A stretch of 64,000 nucleotides of DNA from Elusimicrobiota bacterium (GTDB lineage: Bacteria > Elusimicrobiota > Elusimicrobia > UBA1565 > UBA9628). Positions 15,752 through 24,554 of this stretch are shown here, in pieces; the stretch's first letter is position 1, and every line of letters starts with the position of its first letter. The DNA is taken from positions 62,001 to 126,000 of the forward strand of contig JACRDT010000015.1 of the NCBI GenBank assembly GCA_016212795.1, in the 5' to 3' direction. Position numbers and translations under genes: made by a program. Under the pieces are notes generated by a model, which saw nothing but the letters and a program-made list of their open reading frames with translations, had not been told where the DNA came from and searched no databases.

Positions 15752-18304
15752 TCAGGGCCAGGGGTGCTTGGGGTACTTCCGCCGGAGCTCCTTCTTGATG
15801 GCCGGGTAGGTGTTCCGCCAGAACGACGAGAGGTCCGCGGTCTTCTGCACGGTCCTGAAGTTGGGCGCCAGGATGTCGAAGATGACGGCCAGGCGGCCCT
15901 CGCACAAGGCCAGGCGGCCCTTCATGCCCAGGAAATCCCCGAGCCTGGCCGACAGCTCGGCCGGCCGGGACTCCGAATAGGTCAGCCGGCCGTCCCGCCC
16001 CGACGCCAGCTTCCAGCGCGAGGGCAGGGCCTTGTCCAGGAAGCCCGCGAGCGCGGGCCCGAGATAACGCTCGACGTGGCGTTGGAGCGGGACGCGCTCG
16101 ATCTCCCTGAGGGAGCCTCGCCCCTCGCAGACCTCGCCGTAGATGAGCGCCCAGTCCTCCGGGTCCATCGCGGGGAAGCCGTAGTCCGGGTACAGGCGGC
16201 GGCCGAGGAGGATGCGCGCGACCAGCTGCTCGACCTTCCCGTCGAACCCCGGATGCCTGAGCTCCCCTGAGGCGAACCTCGTCGCCCAGAGCCCGGCCGC
16301 GGTCTTGCGGTCGCCCTCGCCCTTCCCGGCAGGCTTCCTGGCCAGCGCGAGCCCGCGGAACATGAGCCGCCGCTCATGGACGACCATCTTGGCCCGGTCG
16401 TCGAACTCGGCGACCTCCTTCCAGACGCACTCCCCCGGATGCAGAGCCTGCACCGCGTCAAGGCCGCAGGGGAGATAGAGCGGGATCCTCACCTGCCGGG
16501 CCTGCCCGGCCCCGGCGGATTCGTGGACCTCTAGCGCCAGGAGAAGATCCGGGGGCGTCCGCCCTTTCTCCACCGTCAGCGAGGCCCTGCGGCCGTCGAG
16601 CAGGTCGTATACCGGCCCGTCGCCGGCCCGGCAGGCCAGGCGGTCCTCGAAGGCGGACAGCCACACCCCGCCGATATCGCCGACCGCGCCCCCTGCCGCC
16701 CGCGCCTTTCCTGACGGCTCCGGGGGCGCTCGGCCTCCAGCCTCGACCGCGCCCCCTGCCGCCCGCGCCCCGGCCCCCCCCGCCCTCTTGAGCTGCCGGA
16801 GGAGCTCGGCCGCCTCCCAGGGGAGGTCCTCGTCGCGGCCGGCCAGGAGGCTCTCCCCGGCCGCCCGCAGGTCGAGCGACGGACCCTGCCGCCGGTCCGA
16901 GACGCTCTCGTAGACCGCCACCATGGCGGCGGCCGATTCGAACGCTCCCGCCCCCAGCCCCCGCGCCCCCTCGAGCACGGCCCCGAGCCTCGGCGCGACG
17001 GGATAGCGCAGGAAGGACTTGCCGGCGGGCGTGATGCGCCCCCCACCATCGACCGCGCCCCCTGCCGCCCGCGCCTTTCCTGACGGCTCCGGGGGCGCTC
17101 GGCCTCCGGCCTCGACCGCGCCCAGCGACGCCAGCGTCTTGGCCGCGCGCGACCAGGCCTCCGGCCTCGGCGGGGTCAGCCAATCCACGGGCTCCGGCAG
17201 GGACGCGGCCTGGAGGAAGAGCGCGCTCAGCTCGAGCCGCGACACCTCGGGCGCCAGGGAAGCCGGCATGGAGGCATCCTCTGCCCTCGACCACAGCTTG
17301 ACGCAGCGGCCCGGCGCGGTCCGGCCGGCGCGCCCCGCGCGCTGGGCCGCGTTGCCCCGGCTGATGCGGCCGAGGTAGAGGGTGTTGATGTCGCGGCCGG
17401 GGCTGTAGGCCGCGACGCGCTGCAGGCCGCTGTCCACCACCATGGTCACCCCCGGGATGGTGAGCGACGTCTCGGCCACGTTGGTGGCGACGATGACGCG
17501 CCGCTGGCCAGGCTCGGGGTCCAGGACCCGCTGCTGCTCGGCCAGGTCCATGGAGCCGTGCAGCTCCAGGAGGGGCAGCCCCCGCTCCCGGCACCAAGCG
17601 GCCAGCGCCGCGACCGTCCTGCGGATCTCCCGGAAGCCGGGCATGAACACCAGGACCGAGCCGTCGAGCCCCTCTTGCGCCAGGAGCCGGAGGGCCCTGA
17701 GGCTGGCCTGGGCCGCGTCCTCCCGGCTCTCCAGGGGGAGCCACCGGTCCTCCACGGGGAAGAGCTTCCCCGGCACGTCGACGCGCTGGGCGCCGGGGAG
17801 ATACTCGAGCAGGGGCGCCGCCTCCAGCGTCGCGGACATGACCGCGAGCTTGAGGTCCCGGCGGCGCTCCCGCCGGACCGCCTTGAGCCAGGCCAGCGCC
17901 AGGTCGCACTCCAGCGTCCTCTCGTGGAACTCGTCGAGCAGCACCGCCCCCACGCCCACGAGCCGCGGGTCGGCGAGCATCCGTTGGACGAAGACGCCGT
18001 AGGTCTGGAACACCACGGCCGTGTCCGCCCCGCAGCGGCTCTCGAAGCGCACCTGGTAGCCGACCTCGCCCCCGAGCCGGGCGCCCGTCTCGAAGGCCAC
18101 CCGGTGAGCCAGGCTCCGGGCCGCGAGCCTCCGGGGCTGGAGCACCAGCACGCGGCCCGGGAACTCGCACCGGCGCTCGAGCAGGAACCTCGGGACCTGC
18201 GTCGACTTGCCGCTCCCCGTCGGGGCCGTGAGCAGCAGGCCCCCGGGGCCCTCCAGGGCCCGGAGGATCGCCGGACGGCAAGGATGGATGGGGAGCTCGG
18301 GCAC
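15752..18304 (-). CDS. hrpB: ATP-dependent RNA helicase HrpB with an in-frame repeat insertion
   Basis: 850 residues from a GTG start 4 bp after the upstream stop. DEAH/RHA-type helicase: Walker A APTGSGKST, DEFH box LLDEFHERTLE (DEFH is normal for HrpB), SAT motif VMSATLEA, TNVAETSLTIPG and QRAGRAGRTAPG. The HrpB-specific C-terminal region follows, ending in SSFWRNTYPAIKKELRRKYPKHPWP-type residues, well conserved. Two Ala/Gly/Pro-rich stretches near residues 395-420 and 517-545 are encoded by copies of the same 63-bp DNA unit and look inserted into the helicase linker regions. The frame stays open, so the protein is probably functional. The biological role of HrpB is unclear in most bacteria. 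Confidence 0.9.
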   Translation of the reverse strand: MPELPIHPCRPAILRALEGPGGLLLTAPTGSGKSTQVPRFLLERRCEFPGRVLVLQPRRLAARSLAHRVAFETGARLGGEVGYQVRFESRCGADTAVVFQTYGVFVQRMLADPRLVGVGAVLLDEFHERTLECDLALAWLKAVRRERRRDLKLAVMSATLEAAPLLEYLPGAQRVDVPGKLFPVEDRWLPLESREDAAQASLRALRLLAQEGLDGSVLVFMPGFREIRRTVAALAAWCRERGLPLLELHGSMDLAEQQRVLDPEPGQRRVIVATNVAETSLTIPGVTMVVDSGLQRVAAYSPGRDINTLYLGRISRGNAAQRAGRAGRTAPGRCVKLWSRAEDASMPASLAPEVSRLELSALFLQAASLPEPVDWLTPPRPEAWSRAAKTLASLGAVEAGGRAPPEPSGKARAAGGAVDGGGRITPAGKSFLRYPVAPRLGAVLEGARGLGAGAFESAAAMVAVYESVSDRRQGPSLDLRAAGESLLAGRDEDLPWEAAELLRQLKRAGGAGARAAGGAVEAGGRAPPEPSGKARAAGGAVGDIGGVWLSAFEDRLACRAGDGPVYDLLDGRRASLTVEKGRTPPDLLLALEVHESAGAGQARQVRIPLYLPCGLDAVQALHPGECVWKEVAEFDDRAKMVVHERRLMFRGLALARKPAGKGEGDRKTAAGLWATRFASGELRHPGFDGKVEQLVARILLGRRLYPDYGFPAMDPEDWALIYGEVCEGRGSLREIERVPLQRHVERYLGPALAGFLDKALPSRWKLASGRDGRLTYSESRPAELSARLGDFLGMKGRLALCEGRLAVIFDILAPNFRTVQKTADLSSFWRNTYPAIKKELRRKYPKHPWP
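16681..16754 (-). repeat. In-frame intragenic repeat, copy 1
   Basis: A 63-bp unit followed by the first 11 bp of a second unit. It encodes AVEAGGRAPPEPSGKARAAGG within HrpB. It matches copy 2 at 17050-17123 over 74 bp with one mismatch. Part of the unit (CGCGCCCCCTGCCGCCCGCG) is repeated again at 16748-16767. Confidence 0.85.
17050..17123 (-). repeat. In-frame intragenic repeat, copy 2
   Basis: The same 63-bp unit plus 11 bp as at 16681-16754, in the same reading frame of HrpB. The base composition is extreme even for this genome. Two near-identical copies only about 300 bp apart point to recent spread or conversion. Confidence 0.85.
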
Positions 18305-18308
18305 GGGG

Positions 18309-19373
18309 TCAGGGGGTCTGCCGGCCCGCCGAGATCCTGTGTTCTCCCTTCAGGTGGAACTCGGCCTCCACCTCGAACCAGACCTGGACCAGCTCGTCGC
18401 GGACCCTCATCTTCCTGGCCTTCTCCGAGCCCGGCAGGGGTCTGTCGTCCGGGCCCGGGCGGGCGGCGACGACGGTCGCGGACTCGAGCTTGCCCCGCAG
18501 AGAGACCTTGTAGAGCCTGGTCTCGGGCGCCCGCCCCCGGGCCGTCATCCTGAGCAGGATCCCCGTCGGCTCGATGTCCTCCGTGCCCGGCGCCAGGCGC
18601 ACCGTCACGAACACGGCCCGGGCCGCCCCGTCGGTCGACTCCTCCCCGGCGTATTCCAGCGCCTTGACCGGGCTCGGGTCCGGCAGGCCCAGGGACTTCG
18701 CCTCGGAGCCCCTGAGCAGGACCTCGGAGCCCTCGGCCATGACCTGGCCGGCCAGCTCGCGCCACGAGAGCCTCTTGGCCGGGGCGCGGCCCGGGCCCGG
18801 GCGGGCGGGCCGGGCCCGGGCGGGGGCTGGGCCGGCAGCGTCTTCCTTCGGCGGCCCGGCGGCCGCCCCCTTCGAGCCCACGCCGACCTGCGGCTCGAGC
18901 CCCGAAAGGACCTTGCGGATCGTGGCGATCTGCCCCGGCCGGACCGGGTCCCCGAAGGACTTGTAGGTCACCTGCACCACCCTGACCGTATCGCCCATGA
19001 CCGGGTCGCGGTGGATCTGGCCGGTCAGCAGGACGTAACGGAAGAAGCGCTCGCCGCAGGTGTAGGCGAAGGTCGTGTACGTGGGGTGGATGTCGTTGAA
19101 GGCGTCCATCATCTCCTGCTTGTCGCAGTGCTCGGGCTTGGCCGGGATCTCCATGCTGAAGGGGTTGACGTCGATCTCGGCGCTGCGCCCCTCGCCGCTC
19201 CGGTTCCACCTGAGCCTGCCCGGGTCGGAGTCATTGAGGGCGAAGCCCGGCGGGTCGGCGACCTGCCACCCGGTGTCGCCGACAGGATGGTACGCCGCCC
19301 CTCCCGCGGGAACGGCCAGCCAGGCCAGCGCCAGCGCTGACGGGAGCACTCTACGACGCCGCGGGGAAGGCAC
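18309..19373 (-). CDS. Secreted protein of unknown function
   Basis: 354 residues from a GTG 6 nt after a TATCAT box. A signal peptide is visible (RRRRVLPSALALAWLAVPAGGAA). Residues 30-165 are a mixed alpha/beta region with two cysteines (EHCDKQ and YTCGERF) that may form a disulfide. Residues 165-200 are Pro/Ala/Gly-rich linker. Residues 205-354 form a second region ending in a beta-rich stretch (VQVWFEVEAEFHLKGEH). I recognise no family. hrpB follows after 4 bp, so the two share a transcript, but no functional link is evident. Confidence 0.65.
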   Translation of the reverse strand: MPSPRRRRVLPSALALAWLAVPAGGAAYHPVGDTGWQVADPPGFALNDSDPGRLRWNRSGEGRSAEIDVNPFSMEIPAKPEHCDKQEMMDAFNDIHPTYTTFAYTCGERFFRYVLLTGQIHRDPVMGDTVRVVQVTYKSFGDPVRPGQIATIRKVLSGLEPQVGVGSKGAAAGPPKEDAAGPAPARARPARPGPGRAPAKRLSWRELAGQVMAEGSEVLLRGSEAKSLGLPDPSPVKALEYAGEESTDGAARAVFVTVRLAPGTEDIEPTGILLRMTARGRAPETRLYKVSLRGKLESATVVAARPGPDDRPLPGSEKARKMRVRDELVQVWFEVEAEFHLKGEHRISAGRQTP

Positions 19374-19379
19374 GCCCCT

Positions 19380-19385
19380 ATGATA
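19380..19385 (-). promoter_or_regulatory. -10 element, probable leaderless promoter
   Basis: TATCAT on the minus strand (within the palindrome TGATATCA), 6 nt before the GTG start at 19373. No ribosome-binding site fits. Confidence 0.45.
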
Positions 19386-19472
19386 TCACACCGCCATGCC
19401 CGGGGTCATCAGGCCGATGGCCCCGGCGCGGCCGGGTCCCGCGCCGCCAACCTAGAGGAATGTCTGTCTGAT

Positions 19473-19500
19473 GTCATTCCTACAATATGACTTTCGTCAT
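19473..19500. promoter_or_regulatory. Candidate operator, repeated GTCAT/ATGAC half-sites
   Basis: GTCAT at 19473-19477, then an inverted repeat ATGAC-TTTC-GTCAT at 19487-19500, upstream of the -10 of the redox operon. The 5-4-5 symmetry resembles binding sites of CRP/FNR-family dimers. The factor is unknown. Confidence 0.35.
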
Positions 19501-19523
19501 GTTACTGGCCGTGCCTCAGGGCC

Positions 19524-19529
19524 TATACT
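19524..19529 (+). promoter_or_regulatory. -10 element of the redox operon
   Basis: TATACT, 7 nt before the ATG at 19537. There is no ribosome-binding site before this ATG, so a leaderless transcript is likely. Confidence 0.5.
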
Positions 19530-19536
19530 ATCACCG

Positions 19537-20457
19537 ATGAGCCCCTCATCGGGCAGGTCCAGCCGCCGCGACTTCCTCAAGACCGCGCTGGCGGCCGGCG
19601 CCGCGGGCCTGGCGCCCCGGCCGGCGTCCGCCGCCCCCAAGCCCGCCCTCTCCCCGGACCGGATGGGGGTCCTCGTGGACACCACCGTCTGCATCGGGTG
19701 CCGGAACTGCGAATGGGCCTGCAAGACGGCCCACGCCCTCCCGACCGAGCCGCTGAAGAGCTACGAAGACAAGTCCGTCTTCGAGAAGTTCCGCCGGCCG
19801 GACGACAAGGCGTTGACGGTCGTGAACCGCTTCGACGCCCCCAAGGACGCGGGAACGCCCCACCGCTGGGCGAAGATCCAGTGCATGCACTGCGACCGGC
19901 CGGCCTGCGTCTCGGCCTGCATCGTCGGCGCCCTCTCCAAGTCCGAGGACGGCTCCGTGCTCTGGTCCACGCGCCGCTGCATCGGGTGCCGCTACTGCAT
20001 GGTGGCCTGCCCGTTCCAGGTCCCCGCCTTCGAGTACCACAAGGCGCTGGAGCCCTCCATCAGGAAGTGCGACTTCTGCCACGACCGGCGCCGGTCGGGC
20101 GGCCTGCCGGCCTGCGTGGAGAGCTGCCCGGTGGAAGCGCTCACCTACGGCCCGCGCGAGGAGCTGATCCGCGTGGCGCGCGCCCGGACCAAGCGCTACC
20201 CGCAGCGCTACGCGTCCCATATCTACGGCGAGTCCGAGGTCGGCGGGACCTCCTGGCTCTACCTGGCCGGCGGGGACTTCGCGGACCTGCGGCTGCCCAG
20301 GCTCGGCCCGGACCCCGCCCCGGGCGTCTCCGAGAGCATCCAGCACGGCATCTTCGCCTACTTCATCCCGCCCGCGTCGCTCTACGGGCTGCTCGGGCTG
20401 CTGATGTGGATCTCCAAGAACCGGCCGGAGCGCGGGCCGCACGGGCCGGGGGAGTGA
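19537..20457 (+). CDS. Tat-exported four-cluster ferredoxin subunit (HybA/NrfC-like)
   Basis: 306 residues. The start was chosen because it directly precedes a twin-arginine signal (SSRRDFLKTALAAG) and follows the -10 box at leaderless spacing. Four [4Fe-4S] motifs are visible: CIGCRNCEWACK, CMHCDRPACVSAC, CIGCRYCMVACPF and CDFCHDRR...CVESCP. A C-terminal membrane helix (IPPASLYGLLGLLMWIS) anchors it, as in HybA. It would pass electrons in the periplasm between the NrfD membrane subunit and a cytochrome or enzyme. First of six genes reading the same way; the NrfD gene begins 2 bp after its stop. Confidence 0.9.
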   Translation: MSPSSGRSSRRDFLKTALAAGAAGLAPRPASAAPKPALSPDRMGVLVDTTVCIGCRNCEWACKTAHALPTEPLKSYEDKSVFEKFRRPDDKALTVVNRFDAPKDAGTPHRWAKIQCMHCDRPACVSACIVGALSKSEDGSVLWSTRRCIGCRYCMVACPFQVPAFEYHKALEPSIRKCDFCHDRRRSGGLPACVESCPVEALTYGPREELIRVARARTKRYPQRYASHIYGESEVGGTSWLYLAGGDFADLRLPRLGPDPAPGVSESIQHGIFAYFIPPASLYGLLGLLMWISKNRPERGPHGPGE

Positions 20458-20459
20458 CC

Positions 20460-21695
20460 ATGTCGAACTTCATGAGGCCCGCGCCGGTCCAGGGGAAGTT
20501 CCTCACGCCGGGCGTGATCGCGCTCATCCTGCTGGCCGCCAACGGGCTCGCCGTGCTGGCCTGGCGGCTCCTGTTCGGCCTCGGGGCCGTCACGAACCTG
20601 ACCAACGAGTACCCCTGGGGCATCTGGATCGGCATCGACGTGGCGGGCGGGGTGGCGCTGGCCGCCGGCGGCTTCACGACGGCCGCGCTGGGCCACGTGA
20701 TGCACCGGGAGCGCTACCACGCGGTCATCCGGCCGGCGCTGCTGACCGCGATGCTCGGCTACACCTTCGTGGCGATCGGCGTGGCCGTCGACGTCGGCCG
20801 CCCCTACTCCATGTGGCACCCCCTCGTCATGTGGAACGGGAACTCCGCCCTCTTCGAGGTCGGCATGTGCGTCATGTGCTACCTGCACGTCCTCTACATC
20901 GAATTCCTGCCGGTCGTGGCGGAGCGGTTCATCGGCCGCGTCGACCTGCCCGGCCTCCTGGCGCCGCTCAACGCGCCCGTCGACCGCCTGCTCCGGGCCC
21001 TCGACCGGGGGCTGGCCAAGACGATGTTCGTCTTCATCATCGCCGGCGTCGTGCTCTCGACCCTCCACCAGTCGTCGCTCGGGACGCTGATGGTCATCGC
21101 CGGGCCCAAGATGCACCCCCTCTGGCAGACCCCGATCCTGCCGCTCCTGTTCCTGCTGTCGGCGATCTCGGTGGGCTTCCCCATGGTGATCGTCGAGTCC
21201 ATGCTCGCCTCGCGGTCCTTCGGCCTCAAGCCGGAGATGGACGCCCTCTCGGACCTGGGCAGGATGGCGGCCCCCCTGCTGGGCATCTGGCTGGCCTTCA
21301 AGCTCGGCGACATGTTCGTCCGGGAGACCTTCGTCCACCTGGCGAAGCTCGACAAGGCGAGCCTCTTCTTCATGGCCGAGGTGCTCATCGGCATCGTCGT
21401 GCCCCTGCGCATGTTCCTGTCGCCCGCCGTCCTGGAGTCGCCGCCCCTGCTGCTGGCGGCCTCGGCCCTGGTGGTCCTGGGCGTGGCGCTCAACCGCGTC
21501 AACAACTTCATCGTCGCCTACACCCCGCCCTTCGCCGCCGGGTCGTACGTCCCCTCGCTCGGGGAGGTCTCGGTGACGGTCGGGTTCATCTGCCTGCTGG
21601 CGCTCATCTACCGCGCGATGGTGATGATCTTCCCCGTGATCAGCCTGCCGGACCGGAGCCTGCCGGTCCCGGCCCGGTACCGGGTGAGGGGCTAG
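20460..21695 (+). CDS. NrfD/HybB-family membrane quinone-interacting subunit
   Basis: 411 residues with about ten membrane helices, starting MSNFMRPAPVQGKFLTPGV. The opening EYPWGIWIGIDVAGGVALAAGGF is a strong HybB signature, as is GRPYSMWHPLVMWNGNSALFE. HybB-type NrfD proteins exchange electrons with the quinone pool on the periplasmic side and some move protons. With the ferredoxin and the 11-heme cytochrome it forms a membrane redox complex. No catalytic molybdopterin, hydrogenase or nitrite reductase subunit is present beside it. Confidence 0.92.
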   Translation: MSNFMRPAPVQGKFLTPGVIALILLAANGLAVLAWRLLFGLGAVTNLTNEYPWGIWIGIDVAGGVALAAGGFTTAALGHVMHRERYHAVIRPALLTAMLGYTFVAIGVAVDVGRPYSMWHPLVMWNGNSALFEVGMCVMCYLHVLYIEFLPVVAERFIGRVDLPGLLAPLNAPVDRLLRALDRGLAKTMFVFIIAGVVLSTLHQSSLGTLMVIAGPKMHPLWQTPILPLLFLLSAISVGFPMVIVESMLASRSFGLKPEMDALSDLGRMAAPLLGIWLAFKLGDMFVRETFVHLAKLDKASLFFMAEVLIGIVVPLRMFLSPAVLESPPLLLAASALVVLGVALNRVNNFIVAYTPPFAAGSYVPSLGEVSVTVGFICLLALIYRAMVMIFPVISLPDRSLPVPARYRVRG

Positions 21696-21696
21696 G

Positions 21697-22689
21697 ATGA
21701 CCGCGCTCCTCCTGGCGCTGGCGGCGGCCTCCGTCGCCTGGGGGGCCGGCCCCGAGGCGCGCCCCTCGACGGCCGGCGCCGCCGGGTGCCGGCTGTGCCA
21801 CACCACGGACACGCCCACGAAGAAAGACCCCGCCCTGGTGCCGTGCCCGCGGTACTCGATGAAGAAGCGGCACGCCCTCGGGGAAGCGCCCGAGACCCTC
21901 ACCCTGGGCTCCCCCGGCGGGAGGTACGGGCCCGTCCGGTTCCCCCACAAGGGCCACGCGGCCATGGCCGCGATGGGCGAGGGCTGCTCGGCCTGCCACC
22001 ACTACGACCTCGCCAGGCCCATCCACGGCTGCGGAGACTGCCATTCTTCGACGCGCGCGCGCCCCGACCTCGACAAGCCGGACCTGAAGGCCGCGCGCCA
22101 CCGCCTGTGCGTCGGCTGCCACGCCCAGTGGGACCCCGACGAGACATGCGCCTCCTGCCACGCCGGCGAACAAGGCGCCCCGGCCGCCCGGGCCAAGGGC
22201 CCCAGGGGCGCGAGCCGGACGAACCTCCCGGAACGGGTGACCTACCGGACGCCGTCGGCCGGCGGGCAGGTCGTGACCTTCCGGCACGACGACCACGCCC
22301 GCCGCTTCGGGCTCCCCTGCGCCGGCTGCCATCGCGGCCGGGCGTGCCGGGACTGTCACGGCCAGGGCGCCCCCGCCGGGACGGAGCGCGCCGCGGCGCC
22401 TCGAGGCCCGGCCAGGCCGGGCCGCTCCCTGGAGGAGGCCCACCAGGCGTGCTCCTCCTGCCACAAAGACGACCCCTGCTCCCGGTGCCACCGGGACTGG
22501 CCCAAGGGCTTCGAGCACCGCAAGACGGGCCTCGCCCTCGACGACACGCACGCCTCGCTCCAGTGCGCCGACTGCCACGGCGCCGCGGGCTTCAGCGCTC
22601 CCCCGGCGTGCGGCTCGTGCCACGAGGGGAGGTCGTACCCCAAGGACAAGCCCGGCAAGCCGGTGGCGGGGCCGTCGAAGCGGAGGTAG
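21697..22689 (+). CDS. Periplasmic cytochrome c with 11 CXXCH motifs
   Basis: 330 residues, signal peptide ending near VAWGA/G. Eleven CXXCH heme-binding motifs in order: CRLCH, CSACH, CGDCH, CVGCH, CASCH, CAGCH, CRDCH, CSSCH, CSRCH, CADCH, CGSCH. Several VRFPHKGHA/VTFRHDDHA segments supply histidines that usually act as distal ligands in c3/c7-type cytochromes. It probably takes electrons from the ferredoxin/NrfD pair and hands them to other periplasmic cytochromes. The Lys-rich C-terminus is unassigned. The ATG follows the NrfD stop by one base. Confidence 0.9.
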   Translation: MTALLLALAAASVAWGAGPEARPSTAGAAGCRLCHTTDTPTKKDPALVPCPRYSMKKRHALGEAPETLTLGSPGGRYGPVRFPHKGHAAMAAMGEGCSACHHYDLARPIHGCGDCHSSTRARPDLDKPDLKAARHRLCVGCHAQWDPDETCASCHAGEQGAPAARAKGPRGASRTNLPERVTYRTPSAGGQVVTFRHDDHARRFGLPCAGCHRGRACRDCHGQGAPAGTERAAAPRGPARPGRSLEEAHQACSSCHKDDPCSRCHRDWPKGFEHRKTGLALDDTHASLQCADCHGAAGFSAPPACGSCHEGRSYPKDKPGKPVAGPSKRR

Positions 22690-22694
22690 CGCCG

Positions 22695-24554
22695 ATGCAG
22701 AAGATCGGGCCGAGGCTGACCGCGGCGGTGGCCGCCAAGGCCTTGCTCACGATCAGCGTCTTCGCCTACTTCAACATCCGGGGGGAGCGGGAGAGCCTGC
22801 TCGCCGAGGCCGAGCGCCACGCCAACCAGCTCAGCGAGGTGGTCAAGGCGGACACCGAGTACGACATGATGCTCAACCACCGAGACCGCATCCGGGAGAG
22901 CATCCGCCGGGTGGGGAGCCAGCAGGGCATCCAGCGCATCCGCGTCATGAACAAGGCGGGCGCCGTCATCTACTCCTCGGACCCGGCCGAGGTCGGGACC
23001 ACGATCGACAAGAACGCGGAGAGCTGCTACCGCTGCCACTCCGCCGGCAGCCCGATCGAGCGCCTGGACCGCAAGGACCGCACGCGCGTGTTCCGGCCCC
23101 AGCCCGCCTCGCCCCGGCTCCTGGGCATCATCAACCCGATCTACAACGCCCCCCCCTGCTGGAGCGCGGCCTGCCACGCCCACCCCAAGAAGCAGGTCGT
23201 GCTGGGGGTCCTCGACGTCAGCCTGTCGCTGGCCGACATCGACCGCAATATCCGCAAGGGCGAGGCCGCCATCATCGTCTTCGCCGTGACCGCCATCCTC
23301 GCGCTCAGCGTCGTCATCGGTTTCTTCGTCCGCCGGTGGGTCTCCCGCCCCGTCCGGGAGCTCCTCAAGGCCACGCGGGAGGTGGCCGGGGGCAACCTGG
23401 GCTACACGATCCAGGAGCAAGGCGACGACGAGCTGGGCGCCCTCGCCCTGTCCTTCAACGCCATGACGCAGAAGCTCGCCGAAGCCCGGCTGCAGCTGTT
23501 CCAGTCGGACAAGCTCGCGTCCCTGGGCAGGCTGGCGGCGGGCGTCGCGCACGAGATCAACAACCCGCTGACCGCCGTGCTGACCTACAGCAGCTTCCTG
23601 TCGAAGCGCTCGCAGGACCAGCCCCGGATGCAGGAGGACCTGAAGGTCATCGTCAGGGAGACCATCCGCTGCCGCGACATCGTCAAGAGCCTGCTGGACT
23701 TCGCGCGCCAGTCCGTCCCGAGGAAGGGCGAGGCCGACCTCAACGAGGTCGTGCGCCGCGCCGCGAGCGTCATCGAGAACCAGCTCTCGCTCGGGCACGT
23801 GAAGCTGGCGCTGGAGCTCGACCCGGACCTGCCGAAGGCGACCGTCGACGCCAACCAGCTCCAGCAGGTCTTCGTCAACCTCATGGTCAACGCGGCCGAC
23901 GCCATCGGGCCGGCGGGCGGCGGCATCACGGTCACGACCTCGGCGGCCAGCCTCCCGCCGGCCGGCATCACGCAGATCAAGAAAGCCGTCTGCCCGAAGC
24001 GCCACAGCCTCATCGACGACAAGGTGCGCATCGACGGCAAGTCGGCCCTCCGCCTCAAGGCGCGGTCGTCCGGCCAGGAGTCCTTCGTCTTCCTCAACCC
24101 CACGTACGGCGTGCGCGACCGCCGGCACGGCCTCCCGGAGGCGGCCGACGGGCGCCTCCAGTACGCGTGCCCCGAATGCTCGACCTCCCTGACCGCCGCC
24201 GGCGCGGCCTGCCCGGAGTGCGGGTCGGCGGCCTACGAGTTCGAGGTGCCGGGCAAGGGCCTGGTGGAGGGGTGCGGCCGGAGGGACTGCGGCTGGCAGC
24301 GCTGGCCCGAGGTCGACGGCTCGGGCCGGCGGCAGTACGTCGAGGTGAAGGTCCGGGACACGGGCTGCGGGATCCCCAAGGAGCTGCTCCCGAAGCTCTT
24401 CGAGCCCTTCTCCTCGACCAAGGGGCAGAAGGGCACCGGCCTGGGCCTGGCGGTGACCTGGGGGATCATCGACAACCACGAGGGGACCATCGCCGTGGAG
24501 AGCGAGGTCGGGGCCGGGACGACCTTCGTCGTGCGCATACCGGTGAGGATATGA
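22695..24554 (+). CDS. Heme-binding sensor histidine kinase with zinc-ribbon insert in the ATPase domain
   Basis: 619 residues, GGAGG before the ATG. One membrane helix (about 7-24), a periplasmic sensor with CYRCH (111-115) and CWSAACH (about 155-161, a CX4CH), a second helix (about 195-220), HAMP, then HisKA with LAAGVAHEINNPLTAV (His286). The HATPase domain has NLMVNAADAI (N box), RDTGCGIPKELL (G1) and GTGLGLAVTWGI (G2). Between N and G1 lie about 110 extra residues with cysteine pairs (CPECS...CPECG, CGRRDCGW) that look like zinc ribbons. It probably senses redox state or a heme ligand and controls the two coupled regulators. The stop overlaps the next start (ATGA). Confidence 0.88.
   Translation: MQKIGPRLTAAVAAKALLTISVFAYFNIRGERESLLAEAERHANQLSEVVKADTEYDMMLNHRDRIRESIRRVGSQQGIQRIRVMNKAGAVIYSSDPAEVGTTIDKNAESCYRCHSAGSPIERLDRKDRTRVFRPQPASPRLLGIINPIYNAPPCWSAACHAHPKKQVVLGVLDVSLSLADIDRNIRKGEAAIIVFAVTAILALSVVIGFFVRRWVSRPVRELLKATREVAGGNLGYTIQEQGDDELGALALSFNAMTQKLAEARLQLFQSDKLASLGRLAAGVAHEINNPLTAVLTYSSFLSKRSQDQPRMQEDLKVIVRETIRCRDIVKSLLDFARQSVPRKGEADLNEVVRRAASVIENQLSLGHVKLALELDPDLPKATVDANQLQQVFVNLMVNAADAIGPAGGGITVTTSAASLPPAGITQIKKAVCPKRHSLIDDKVRIDGKSALRLKARSSGQESFVFLNPTYGVRDRRHGLPEAADGRLQYACPECSTSLTAAGAACPECGSAAYEFEVPGKGLVEGCGRRDCGWQRWPEVDGSGRRQYVEVKVRDTGCGIPKELLPKLFEPFSSTKGQKGTGLGLAVTWGIIDNHEGTIAVESEVGAGTTFVVRIPVRI

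Noticed and set aside
19396..19455. Small plus-strand frame (MPGVIRPMAP...) upstream of the redox operon
   Set aside because: 20 codons including the stop, no ribosome-binding site and no conserved feature; it lies in the divergent promoter region.
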